A DNA stretch of 64,000 bases from Acidovorax sp. Leaf160 (lineage in GTDB: Bacteria > Pseudomonadota > Gammaproteobacteria > Burkholderiales > Burkholderiaceae_C): positions 94,168 to 158,167 of the forward strand of contig NZ_LMOV01000012.1 of the NCBI RefSeq assembly GCF_001424265.1. The letters run 5' to 3'. Below are positions 11,032 through 18,232 of this stretch, piece by piece; position 1 is the stretch's first letter, and every line of letters starts with the position of its first letter. The translations under genes and the position numbers were made by a program. Below the pieces are notes generated by a model, which saw nothing but the letters and a program-made list of their open reading frames with translations, was not told where the DNA came from and made no database searches.

Positions 11032-12834
11032 TTACTTGCCCCAGCTGTCTTTCAGCCCCGTCACCCGGTTGAACACCGGCTTGCTCGGCGCGTGGTCGCT
11101 GCGGTCCGCCACGAAGTAGCCGAAGCGCTCGAACTGGAATTTCTGGTCAGGCTGGGCCTGCGCCAGCGAGGGCTCGACATAGGCCGTCACCACCTTGAGG
11201 CTGTCCGGGTTGAGCAGCGCCAGGAAGTCCTTGCCACCCGCGTCCGGCTGGGCGTCGGTGAACAGGCGGTCATAGAGGCGCACCTCGGCGGGCACGCCAT
11301 CGGCCACGCCCACCCAGGTGATGGCGGCCTTCACCTTGACCGTGTCCGCGCCAGGCGTGCCGCTCTTGGTGTCCGGCACCACCGTGGCCAGCACCTGGGT
11401 CACGCGGCCCTCGGCGTCCTTGTCGCAGCCGGTGCATTCGATCACGTAGCCGCCCTTCAGGCGCACCTTGTTGCCGGGGAAGAGGCGCTTGTAGCCCTTG
11501 GGCGGCGTCTCCTCGAAGTCTTCCCGCTCGATCCACACCTCGCGGCCCAGCGTGAAGTGGCGCACCGGCGCTTCCACGCCCTCGGGCGGGTGGGGCAGGG
11601 CGGGCAGGCTGCAGGCCTCCAGGTGGCCGGCGCCCATCACCTCGTCCCAGTTGGTCAGCACCAGCTTGACCGGGTCGAGCACGGCCATGCCGCGATGGGC
11701 CTTGTTCTCCAGGTCTTCCCGCAGGCAGCCTTCGAGGGTGCTGTAGTCGATCCAGGAATAGTCCTTGGTCACGCCGATGCGTTCGCAGAAGAGGCGGATC
11801 GACTCGGGGGTGTAGCCGCGCCGCCGCAGGCCGACGATGGTGGGCATCCGCGGGTCGTCCCAGCCGGCCACGGTGGCGCTGTCCACCAGGTGCTTGAGCT
11901 TGCGCTTGCTGGTGACCACATAGGTCAGGTTCAGGCGGGCGAACTCGTACTGGCGCGGCTGCGGCGCGGCGATCAGGCCGCCTTGCACCAGCCGGTCCAT
12001 CAGCCAGTCGTAGAACGGGCGCTGGTCTTCGAATTCCAGCGTGCAGATGCTGTGGGTGATGTGCTCCAGCGCGTCCTCGATCGGGTGCGCGAAGGTGTAC
12101 ATCGGGTAGATGCACCATTGGTTGCCGGTGTTGTGGTGTTCCGCGTGCTTGATACGGTAGATGGCAGGGTCGCGCAGGTTGATGTTGGGCGAAGCCATGT
12201 CGATCTTCGCCCGCAGCACGGCCGCGCCGTCGGGCAGCTGCCCGGCCTTCATCTCGCGGAAGCGGGCCAGGTTCTCGGCCGGCGTGCGCGTGCGGAAGGG
12301 GCTGTCCACGCCCGGCTTGCCGAAGTCGCCGCGGTTGGCGCGCATCGCTTCGGGCGTCTGCTCATCGACGTAGGCGTGGCCGGTTTCGATCAGGTGCTCC
12401 GCCGCGCGGTACATGAAGTCGAAGTAGTTGCTGGCGTAGTAGAGGTGCTCGGTGCCGTTGGCCTGCCAGTCGAACCCCAGCCAGTGGACCGCGTCGATGA
12501 TGGCATCGACATACTCCTGGTCTTCCTTTTCCGGGTTGGTGTCGTCGAAGCGCAGGTGGCAGACGCCGCCGTAGTCGGCCGCGAGCCCGAAGTTCAGGCA
12601 GATGCTCTTGGCATGGCCGACATGCAGGTAGCCGTTGGGTTCGGGCGGAAAGCGGGTGCGGATCTTCGCCGGGTCGGGCCGGCCGGCGGCATGGTGGGCG
12701 GCGTCGCCTGGGCTGCCGCCCCAGCGTGCCTGGGCATGCGTGCCCTGGGACAGGTCGGCTTCGATGATCTGCCGCAGGAAATTGCTGGGCCGGACGTTAT
12801 CTGACGAGGTATCTGGGGAGGAGGGGGAGCTCAT
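11032..12834 (-). CDS. glnS: Glutaminyl-tRNA synthetase
   Basis: This 600-residue class I aminoacyl-tRNA synthetase attaches glutamine to tRNA-Gln. The HIGH-type motif is in FPPEPNGYLHVGHAKS near residue 70, and the KMSKS-type motif is VTSKRKL near residue 310. The anticodon-binding beta barrels occupy the C-terminal 230 residues. About 45 extra N-terminal residues (Ser/Pro/Asp-rich, then QGTHAQARWGG) precede the catalytic core, a modest extension compared with E. coli (554 aa). No clear ribosome site precedes the ATG at 12834. The gene probably runs alone or with the DUF2322 gene. Confidence 0.97.
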   Translation of the reverse strand: MSSPSSPDTSSDNVRPSNFLRQIIEADLSQGTHAQARWGGSPGDAAHHAAGRPDPAKIRTRFPPEPNGYLHVGHAKSICLNFGLAADYGGVCHLRFDDTNPEKEDQEYVDAIIDAVHWLGFDWQANGTEHLYYASNYFDFMYRAAEHLIETGHAYVDEQTPEAMRANRGDFGKPGVDSPFRTRTPAENLARFREMKAGQLPDGAAVLRAKIDMASPNINLRDPAIYRIKHAEHHNTGNQWCIYPMYTFAHPIEDALEHITHSICTLEFEDQRPFYDWLMDRLVQGGLIAAPQPRQYEFARLNLTYVVTSKRKLKHLVDSATVAGWDDPRMPTIVGLRRRGYTPESIRLFCERIGVTKDYSWIDYSTLEGCLREDLENKAHRGMAVLDPVKLVLTNWDEVMGAGHLEACSLPALPHPPEGVEAPVRHFTLGREVWIEREDFEETPPKGYKRLFPGNKVRLKGGYVIECTGCDKDAEGRVTQVLATVVPDTKSGTPGADTVKVKAAITWVGVADGVPAEVRLYDRLFTDAQPDAGGKDFLALLNPDSLKVVTAYVEPSLAQAQPDQKFQFERFGYFVADRSDHAPSKPVFNRVTGLKDSWGK

Positions 12835-13031
12835 CGCCGCATTTTAGGCGGCGCTACCCTGCTTTTGCCCCGAGGCGCCTGCCGCATGACCCGGGGCAGG
12901 CTACGTCCGGAAACAACATTGCGGAGGCTTTGTGCCATCCTTTTCGCTACCTGGCGCGTTGTAGGTGGGTTCCAGGTCTTTGAGCGGCGTGCCAGCTGGC
13001 GGCGCCACCACCTACGAAAAAGGAGATTTCC

Positions 13032-13427
13032 ATGACTCGACGCCTCACTTTCCGCGCCCTGGCCGCATCCGCCGGCGTGGGGTTGGCCTTGCTGGCTGGC
13101 GCCGGAGCCGCGCATGCCCGCAGCGACGTGCACTGGTCCATCGGCGTGGGCGTGCCGGGCGTGGTGGTCGGTGGCTCCAACAGCTACTACAGCCCGCCAC
13201 CCGTCTACTACGCGCCACCCCGGCCGATCTACTACGCACCCCCGCCGGTCGTCTATACGCCGCCTCCGCCGGTCTACTACCAGCCGCCGCGCCCGGTCTA
13301 TTACGCACCGCCCGTGGTGGTCAGCCCGCCTGCCTACGGCGGCTACTACTACCGAGAAGGCTACCGGGGCGATCGCGGACCGGGACACCGGCACGGGCAC
13401 GGCCCAGGGCCGCGCGACTGGCGCTGA
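13032..13427 (+). CDS. Exported Pro/Tyr-rich repeat protein
   Basis: This 131-residue protein of unknown function has a signal peptide (residues 1-30, cleavage near AHARS) and a mature region dominated by repeats of the type PPPVYYAPP. A Gly/His/Arg-rich end follows (GDRGPGHRHGHGPG). Such Pro/Tyr repeats are typical of small outer-envelope or surface proteins in Comamonadaceae, usually without assigned function. AAGGAG lies 8 nt before the start. A good terminator follows at 13462. Confidence 0.85.
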   Translation: MTRRLTFRALAASAGVGLALLAGAGAAHARSDVHWSIGVGVPGVVVGGSNSYYSPPPVYYAPPRPIYYAPPPVVYTPPPPVYYQPPRPVYYAPPVVVSPPAYGGYYYREGYRGDRGPGHRHGHGPGPRDWR

Positions 13428-13461
13428 GTGCGCCCTGCAGCCACTCTGCATTCCCTCAAAG

Positions 13462-13483
13462 GCGGCCCGCAGGCCGCTTTTTT
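13462..13483 (+). terminator. Terminator of the Pro/Tyr-rich protein gene
   Basis: The stem GCGGCC/GGCCGC with loop CGCA is followed by TTTTTT, 35 nt after the stop codon. Confidence 0.85.
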
Positions 13484-13598
13484 CTTGGGCGGTTGTCGGC
13501 CCGCCTGCGCTGGGGCTGCAGCGCGGCCCCGCATGCCGCCCGCAGGGGCAGCTTCATAATCGGGGTTCCCGTTCACCTCGCCAACCCTTGTTGTTCGC

Positions 13599-14042
13599 AT
13601 GAAAACCGTCTTCGTCCTCAATGGCCCCAACCTGAACCTGCTCGGAACGCGCGAGCCCTCCGTCTACGGCGCGCAGACGCTGGCCGATGTCGAGCAGCTC
13701 TGCGCTGCCGCCTGCGCGCGTCACGGCTTTCAGCTGCAATTCCGCCAGAGCAACCATGAAGGCGCGCTGGTGGACTGGATCCATGAAGCCGGCCGCCTGC
13801 ATGCCGCGGGCGACCTGGCGGGGCTGGTGTTCAATGCCGGCGCCTACACCCACACCAGCGTGGCGCTGGCCGATGCCGTGAAGGGCACCGGCGTGACGCT
13901 GATCGAGCTGCACATCAGCAACGTGCATGCGCGCGAGGCCTTCCGGCACCACTCGTACCTGTCGCCCGTGGCCAAGGCGGTCATGTGCGGCCTGGGCGTG
14001 CAGGGCTACCCGCTCGCCATCGACGCCCTGGCCGGCCTGTGA
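13599..14042 (+). CDS. aroQ: 3-dehydroquinate dehydratase, type II
   Basis: This 147-residue shikimate-pathway enzyme removes water from 3-dehydroquinate to give 3-dehydroshikimate. Hallmarks of the dodecameric type II family are complete: NGPNLNLLGTREPSVYG at the N-terminus with the catalytic Tyr, QSNHEGALVDWIH, NAGAYTHTSVAL, and the His motif ELHISNVHAREAFRHHS. The stop codon overlaps the GTG start of the following hydrolase gene (GTGA), so the two are translationally coupled. Confidence 0.97.
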   Translation: MKTVFVLNGPNLNLLGTREPSVYGAQTLADVEQLCAAACARHGFQLQFRQSNHEGALVDWIHEAGRLHAAGDLAGLVFNAGAYTHTSVALADAVKGTGVTLIELHISNVHAREAFRHHSYLSPVAKAVMCGLGVQGYPLAIDALAGL

Positions 14043-14920
14043 CCGGACCCGCCGCCCTGGTACACCCCGAGGTCGCCCGCCTGCAGGCGCAGGCGCGGCG
14101 GCATGTCACACCCTGTGGAGCCGGCGAGATGGTGTGGCACTGCTGGGGCAGCGATGGCCCGGGGCAGCCCGCGCCGGCCCCGCTCGTGCTGCTGCATGGC
14201 GGCAGCGGCAGCTGGACGCACTGGGTGCGCAACATCGAAGCCCTGGCCGGGGCCGGGCGCAGCGTGTGGATCCCCGACCTGCCGGGGTTTGGCGACTCGG
14301 CGCTGCCCGGCGGCGGTTTCGATGCCGATGCCATCGTCCCGCCGCTTGCGAGCGGCATGCTGGCGCTGTTCGGCACCCAGGCGGTCGATCTGGTGGGCTT
14401 TTCCTTCGGCGGGATGACGGCCGGCCTGCTGCTGGCCGGACACCCGGCGCTGGCCCGCCAGCTGGTGCTGGTGGGGGCGCCGGCCATGGGCGTGGTGCCG
14501 CGCCGGCAGTTCGAGCTCAAGGCCTGGCGCCATCTGCCGGCGCAGGAGCAGGCCGACGTGCACCGCTACAACCTGGCCGCGCTGATGCTGGACGACCCGG
14601 GGCTGATCGACGGACTGGCGCTCGAACTGCACGTCGCCAATGTCATGCGCGACCGCATGCCGCGCCGCCGGCTGGCCCACACCGACCTGCTGGCCCGGTC
14701 GCTGCCGCGCGTGACCTGCCCGGTGCACGCCATCTACGGCGCGCGGGACGCGCTCTACAAGCAATGGATCACGGCGCTGGAAGGCGCCTATGCCGCCGCC
14801 GCGCCCGACTTCCGCGGGCTGGCGCTGATCGAGGGCGCCGGCCACTGGGTGCAGTTCGAGCGGCCTGATGCCTTCCTGACCGCGCTGCGGGCCGCGCTGC
14901 AGGCCGGCGCACCGGACTGA
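14039..14920 (+). CDS. Alpha/beta fold hydrolase
   Basis: This 293-residue protein starts at GTG, overlapping the aroQ stop by 3 nt. The fold is visible from VLLHGGSGSWTHW (oxyanion hole), IPDLPGFGDS, the nucleophile elbow GFSFGGM (Ser near residue 122), the acid in IYGARDALY, and the histidine in EGAGHWVQFE. It resembles the MhpC/BphD-like and esterase group with unknown substrate. It sits between aroQ and arfB and is likely to be in one transcript with them; nothing in the context fixes a pathway. Confidence 0.85.
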   Translation: MTGPAALVHPEVARLQAQARRHVTPCGAGEMVWHCWGSDGPGQPAPAPLVLLHGGSGSWTHWVRNIEALAGAGRSVWIPDLPGFGDSALPGGGFDADAIVPPLASGMLALFGTQAVDLVGFSFGGMTAGLLLAGHPALARQLVLVGAPAMGVVPRRQFELKAWRHLPAQEQADVHRYNLAALMLDDPGLIDGLALELHVANVMRDRMPRRRLAHTDLLARSLPRVTCPVHAIYGARDALYKQWITALEGAYAAAAPDFRGLALIEGAGHWVQFERPDAFLTALRAALQAGAPD

Positions 14921-14926
14921 GCCGCC

Positions 14927-15343
14927 ATGGAACGCCAACCCCTGGTACAGATCGACGAGCGCGAGGTGGAGTGGACCGCCGTGCGTGCGCAGGGTGCGGG
15001 CGGGCAGAACGTGAACAAGGTCTCCAGTGCCGTGCACCTGCGCTTCGACATCGCGGCGTCGTCGCTGCCGAGTGAAGTGAAGGAGCGGCTGCTGGCCCTG
15101 CGCGACAGCCGGCTGACGCAGGAGGGCGTCCTCGTGCTGAAGGCGCAGCAGTTCCGCACCCAGGAAGCCAATCGCCTGGATGCCCTGCGGCGGCTGCAGG
15201 AAGTGGTGGATGCCGCGGCCGTGGTTCCCAAGGCCCGCCGCGCCACCAAGCCGACCTATTCGTCCCGCATGCGTCGGCTGGAGTCCAAGACCCAGCGCTC
15301 CGGGGTGAAGGCGCTGCGCGGCCGGGTGCGCGACGGCGGCTGA
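14927..15343 (+). CDS. arfB: Alternative ribosome-rescue factor / peptidyl-tRNA hydrolase ArfB
   Basis: This 138-residue protein has the release-factor GGQ domain (AQGAGGQNVNKVSSAVHLRF near residue 22) followed by a basic C-terminal tail rich in Arg and Lys (KARRATKPTY, RMRRLESKTQRS). That tail enters the empty mRNA channel of stalled ribosomes while GGQ hydrolyses the peptidyl-tRNA. Length fits YaeJ/ArfB (about 140). It begins 6 nt after the upstream hydrolase gene. Confidence 0.95.
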   Translation: MERQPLVQIDEREVEWTAVRAQGAGGQNVNKVSSAVHLRFDIAASSLPSEVKERLLALRDSRLTQEGVLVLKAQQFRTQEANRLDALRRLQEVVDAAAVVPKARRATKPTYSSRMRRLESKTQRSGVKALRGRVRDGG

Positions 15344-15468
15344 ACCCGCAGCGCCCCGGCCGCGGCAGGGGTTTGCAATACCAGGTTGCAAACCGGCACC
15401 CGAACGGTGCTTGAATGGGGGCGGGCACGACCCACCTCTTTCTTTTGACTGATCGTTCGACCTGCACC

Positions 15469-16134
15469 ATGCCGAATCTGGACCTGCCGCTTTCCCATCT
15501 GCATCGCCCGCCCGCCGCCTCGACCCCGCAGCCCTGGCTGCTGGTGCTGATGCACGGCGTGGGCAGCAACGAGGACGACCTGTTCGGCCTGGCGCGCTTC
15601 GTGCCCGCGCCGTTCCATGTGCTGAGTCTGCGCGCGCCCTATCGCATGGGGCCGAATGCGAATGCCTGGTTCGAATTCACGGTGGAGCCCGATGGCCGCC
15701 GCTCCATCAACGAGCCGCAGGAGATCGCGAGCCGCGCACTGGTGGCGCAGACGGTGGAATCGGCCGCGCGCCAGCTGGGCGTGCCGGCCGACCGCGTGGT
15801 GGCGGGCGGCTTCAGCCAGGGCGGCATCATGGCCCTGACACTGCTGCTGACCCGTCCCGCCGCGCTGCACGGCGCCCTGGTGCTGCACAGCCGTCTGCTG
15901 CCACAGGCCCTGCCGCAGTCGGCTCCCGCAGCCGAGCTGACCGGCAAGCAGCTGTGGGTCAGCCACGGGGTGCAGGACAACGTCATCGCGCTGTCGAGCG
16001 CACATGCCATTCGCGACCATGCAGGCGGCCTGCCGCTGGCCCTGACCTACCGGGAATACCAGAGCATGCACGAGCTGCGCCCGGACGAGGTGCAGGACGC
16101 CATGGCCTGGCTGCAGGGCTTGGCCTCCAAGTGA
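15469..16134 (+). CDS. Phospholipase/carboxylesterase family hydrolase
   Basis: This 221-residue alpha/beta hydrolase belongs to the acyl-protein thioesterase-like group. Visible elements are LMHGVGSNEDDLF (oxyanion hole), the elbow GGFSQGG (Ser near residue 115), SHGVQDNVI with the acid, and the C-terminal histidine in YQSMHELRPDE. It would hydrolyse short or medium esters in the cytoplasm. The start at 15469 was preferred to 15415 because the extra 18 residues do not resemble the family. The dispersed repeat begins 6 nt after its stop codon. Confidence 0.88.
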   Translation: MPNLDLPLSHLHRPPAASTPQPWLLVLMHGVGSNEDDLFGLARFVPAPFHVLSLRAPYRMGPNANAWFEFTVEPDGRRSINEPQEIASRALVAQTVESAARQLGVPADRVVAGGFSQGGIMALTLLLTRPAALHGALVLHSRLLPQALPQSAPAAELTGKQLWVSHGVQDNVIALSSAHAIRDHAGGLPLALTYREYQSMHELRPDEVQDAMAWLQGLASK

Positions 16135-16152
16135 TGAGGTTTTCGGCCTCTG

Positions 16153-16193
16153 GCGCTTGATGTATCTGGGTAGTATGCTATGTAATTAATAGC
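16153..16193 (+). repeat. Dispersed 41-nt element, copy 2
   Basis: GCGC-N20-GCTAT-N7-ATAGC is complete, with the extended left flank TTTTCGGCCTCTG from 16140. It lies between the carboxylesterase gene and the DUF3014 gene. The left hairpin is degenerate in this copy. Confidence 0.85.
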
Positions 16194-16247
16194 ATCCTGC
16201 CCGGTTGTGCGTTGCCGAGGGAACGCCGGGCCGCTTCGGGTGTCGCA

Positions 16248-16274
16248 CTGCTGCTGCTGCTGCTGCTGCTGCTG
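16248..16274 (+). repeat. (CTG)9 trinucleotide repeat
   Basis: Nine perfect CTG units lie 42 nt upstream of the DUF3014 start codon. Tracts of this length in non-coding bacterial DNA can change copy number by slippage and alter promoter or leader spacing. Confidence 0.95.
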
Positions 16275-16316
16275 CGACCTTCGCTTCGATACCGCCGACC
16301 ATGAAAGGACCGAGCC

Positions 16317-17249
16317 ATGCCTGAACGCGAACCCACCGACCCCTACCGCTCACGTCCCCGGCCCGCTTCCGGGTCCTGGGCAGTGCCGGCGGTGCTGGCT
16401 GTTGCCGTCGCCGCGGGGGCGGGATGGTGGTTCTGGTGGCGGCCGGCGCATGCGCCCGTGGCGCCACCCGTCGCCGCTGCGCCGCAGCCGGAAACCGCCG
16501 CAGCCGCGCCTGCGGCGGCGCCGGCATCCGCCCCGGCCCTTGCGGCCTCCGGTCCGCAGAACCGCATCGATGCGCTGGCGGCGCCGGCGGGCGACCTGCC
16601 CCCGCTGGCGGAATCCGACGCGCTGGTCGCCAAGTCGCTGGGCGACCTGCTGGGCCGCCAGAAGGTGGCGTCGTTCCTGCAGGTCGACGGCTTCGTGCGC
16701 CGCGTGGTCGCCACGGTGGACAACTTGGCGCGCCCGCAGGCGGCCTCGCGCCTCTGGCCCGTGCAGCCGGCGCCCGACCGCTTCCTGGTCGAAGGCCCGG
16801 CCGATGCCCAGACCCAGGCCATCGCCCCGGCGAATGCCGCGCGCTACAGCGCCTTCGTCGCCTTCGCCGAGTCGGTGCCCAAGGACGGGGCGGTCAAGCT
16901 GTATGCGCAGCTGTATCCGCTGTTCCAGTCGGCCTACGAAGAGCTGGGCTATCCCGGCAAGTATTTCAACGACCGGCTGGTGGCCGTGCTGGACCACCTG
17001 ATCGCCGCGCCCGAGCCGCGCGGCCCGCTGCTGGTGCAGCTGACCCGCGTGCAGGGCGACGTGCCCTCGACACGGCCCTGGGTGCGCTACGAATTCGCCG
17101 ATCCGAAGCTGCAGGCGCTCTCCAGCGGCCAGAAGATGCTGCTGCGCATGGGCCCGGACAACGCGCGGCGCCTGAAAGCCGTGCTCACCGACGTGCGCAA
17201 GCGCGTGGCGACCGGCGGGGCCGTGCCGCGCGCGGCCACAGCGGGTTGA
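16317..17249 (+). CDS. DUF3014 domain membrane-anchored protein
   Basis: This 310-residue protein has one N-terminal membrane segment (residues 22-42, ending in WWFWW), an Ala/Pro-rich linker to about residue 80, and a C-terminal DUF3014 domain with the pattern SLGDLLGRQKVASFLQVDGFVRR, FVAFAESVPKDGAVKLYAQLYPLFQ-type helices and GYPGKYFNDRLVAVLDHL. The function of DUF3014 is unknown; the topology suggests the bulk is periplasmic. A (CTG)9 tract lies just upstream of the gene. Confidence 0.85.
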   Translation: MPEREPTDPYRSRPRPASGSWAVPAVLAVAVAAGAGWWFWWRPAHAPVAPPVAAAPQPETAAAAPAAAPASAPALAASGPQNRIDALAAPAGDLPPLAESDALVAKSLGDLLGRQKVASFLQVDGFVRRVVATVDNLARPQAASRLWPVQPAPDRFLVEGPADAQTQAIAPANAARYSAFVAFAESVPKDGAVKLYAQLYPLFQSAYEELGYPGKYFNDRLVAVLDHLIAAPEPRGPLLVQLTRVQGDVPSTRPWVRYEFADPKLQALSSGQKMLLRMGPDNARRLKAVLTDVRKRVATGGAVPRAATAG

Positions 17250-17318
17250 CCGCCGCCTTCCACTGCACCGCCTTCCATTCCAGAATCCCTCTCCCGTCCT
17301 TCATCCTGCACAGGAACC

Positions 17319-17627
17319 ATGCCCATGTTCATTGCCATGAACCGCTTTCGCATCGCGCCCGGACACGAAGCCGAATTCATCGAGATCTGGCGGCAGCGCG
17401 ACAGCCACCTGGCCCAGGTGCCGGGCTTCAAGCAGTTCCAGCTGCTGCGGGGCGCGTCGACCGAGGAACACACGCTGTTCGCCTCGCACACGGTGTGGGA
17501 GTCGCGCGCCGCCTTCGAAGACTGGACGCGCTCGGACGCTTTCCGCGCCGCCCATGCCGGCGCGGGCACCCGGCGCGAGATCTACCTCGGCCCGCCGCAG
17601 CTGGAGCTGTTCGACGCCGTGCTTTGA
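17319..17627 (+). CDS. Antibiotic-biosynthesis-monooxygenase domain protein (heme oxygenase-like)
   Basis: This 102-residue protein has one ABM ferredoxin-like domain. The pattern NRFRIAPGHEAEFIEIW at the N-terminus, a tryptophan in VWESRAAFEDW, and the histidine in AFRAAHA correspond to the Asn/Trp/His set of IsdG/HmoA-type heme-degrading monooxygenases. A role in heme breakdown is thus plausible but not proven; other ABM proteins act on quinols. The start could also be the ATG at 17325. It ends 31 nt from the convergent Lrp-type gene. Confidence 0.75.
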   Translation: MPMFIAMNRFRIAPGHEAEFIEIWRQRDSHLAQVPGFKQFQLLRGASTEEHTLFASHTVWESRAAFEDWTRSDAFRAAHAGAGTRREIYLGPPQLELFDAVL

Positions 17628-17658
17628 CGGCGCACCCCGGGGGCTGGCGGCCTCGTCG

Positions 17659-18138
17659 TCAGCCCGGGCCGGGCAGCGGCAGCGCGGTCTTGTAGCGCAC
17701 CTGCTTGAGCGCGAAGCTCGAGCGGATCTTCTCGATGCCCGGAATCGGAGTGAGCTGCTCCAGGATGAAGCGCTCCAGCGCGCCGATGTCGGCCACCGCG
17801 ACGCGGATCAGGTAGTCCGAGTCGCCGCTCATCAAATAGCACTCCATCACCTCGTCGTGCTCGGCGATGCGGCGCTCGAAGTCGGCCAGTGCCGTCTTGG
17901 CCTGCGATTGCAGGCTGATGTTGATGAACACGTTCAGGCCGAGGCCCAGTGCGGCGGCATTGGCCAGCGCCACGTAGCGGGCGATGACGCCGGCCGCCTC
18001 CAGTGCCTTGACGCGGGCCAGGCAGGGCGAAGGCGACAGGTGGACGCGCCGTGCCAGTTCCACGTTCGACAGCGAGCCGTCGGCTTGCAGCTCCGCCAGA
18101 ATGCGCAGGTCCAGTGCATCGAGTTTCATCTGCTGCAT
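17659..18138 (-). CDS. Lrp/AsnC family regulator (mdeR-like)
   Basis: This 159-residue regulator has the AsnC-type winged helix (DALDLRILAELQADGSLSNVELARRVHLS then a CLARVKALEAAGVI recognition helix) and a C-terminal RAM ligand domain with GDSDYLIRVAV. It is divergent from an E1-type 2-oxoacid dehydrogenase gene with 94 nt between starts. In Pseudomonas putida, mdeR (Lrp family) is likewise divergent from the mdeA-mdeB genes, so control of the neighbour by an amino acid or 2-oxoacid is inferred. ATG at 18129 is an alternative start. Confidence 0.85.
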   Translation of the reverse strand: MQQMKLDALDLRILAELQADGSLSNVELARRVHLSPSPCLARVKALEAAGVIARYVALANAAALGLGLNVFINISLQSQAKTALADFERRIAEHDEVMECYLMSGDSDYLIRVAVADIGALERFILEQLTPIPGIEKIRSSFALKQVRYKTALPLPGPG

Positions 18139-18232
18139 TTTAGGAATTTGGCGGCACAACATGCCGTGATTGCGGGTTAATCACGAGCCGCAACAGCCGC
18201 TCATGCTGCAACGCCGCCGATACAGTGGCCTG

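Noticed and set aside
17804-17820. A tenth dispersed-repeat copy in the Lrp-type gene (ATAGC box).
   Set aside because: The partner box does not match and the protein sequence there (ECYLMSGDSDYLI) is conserved in the family.
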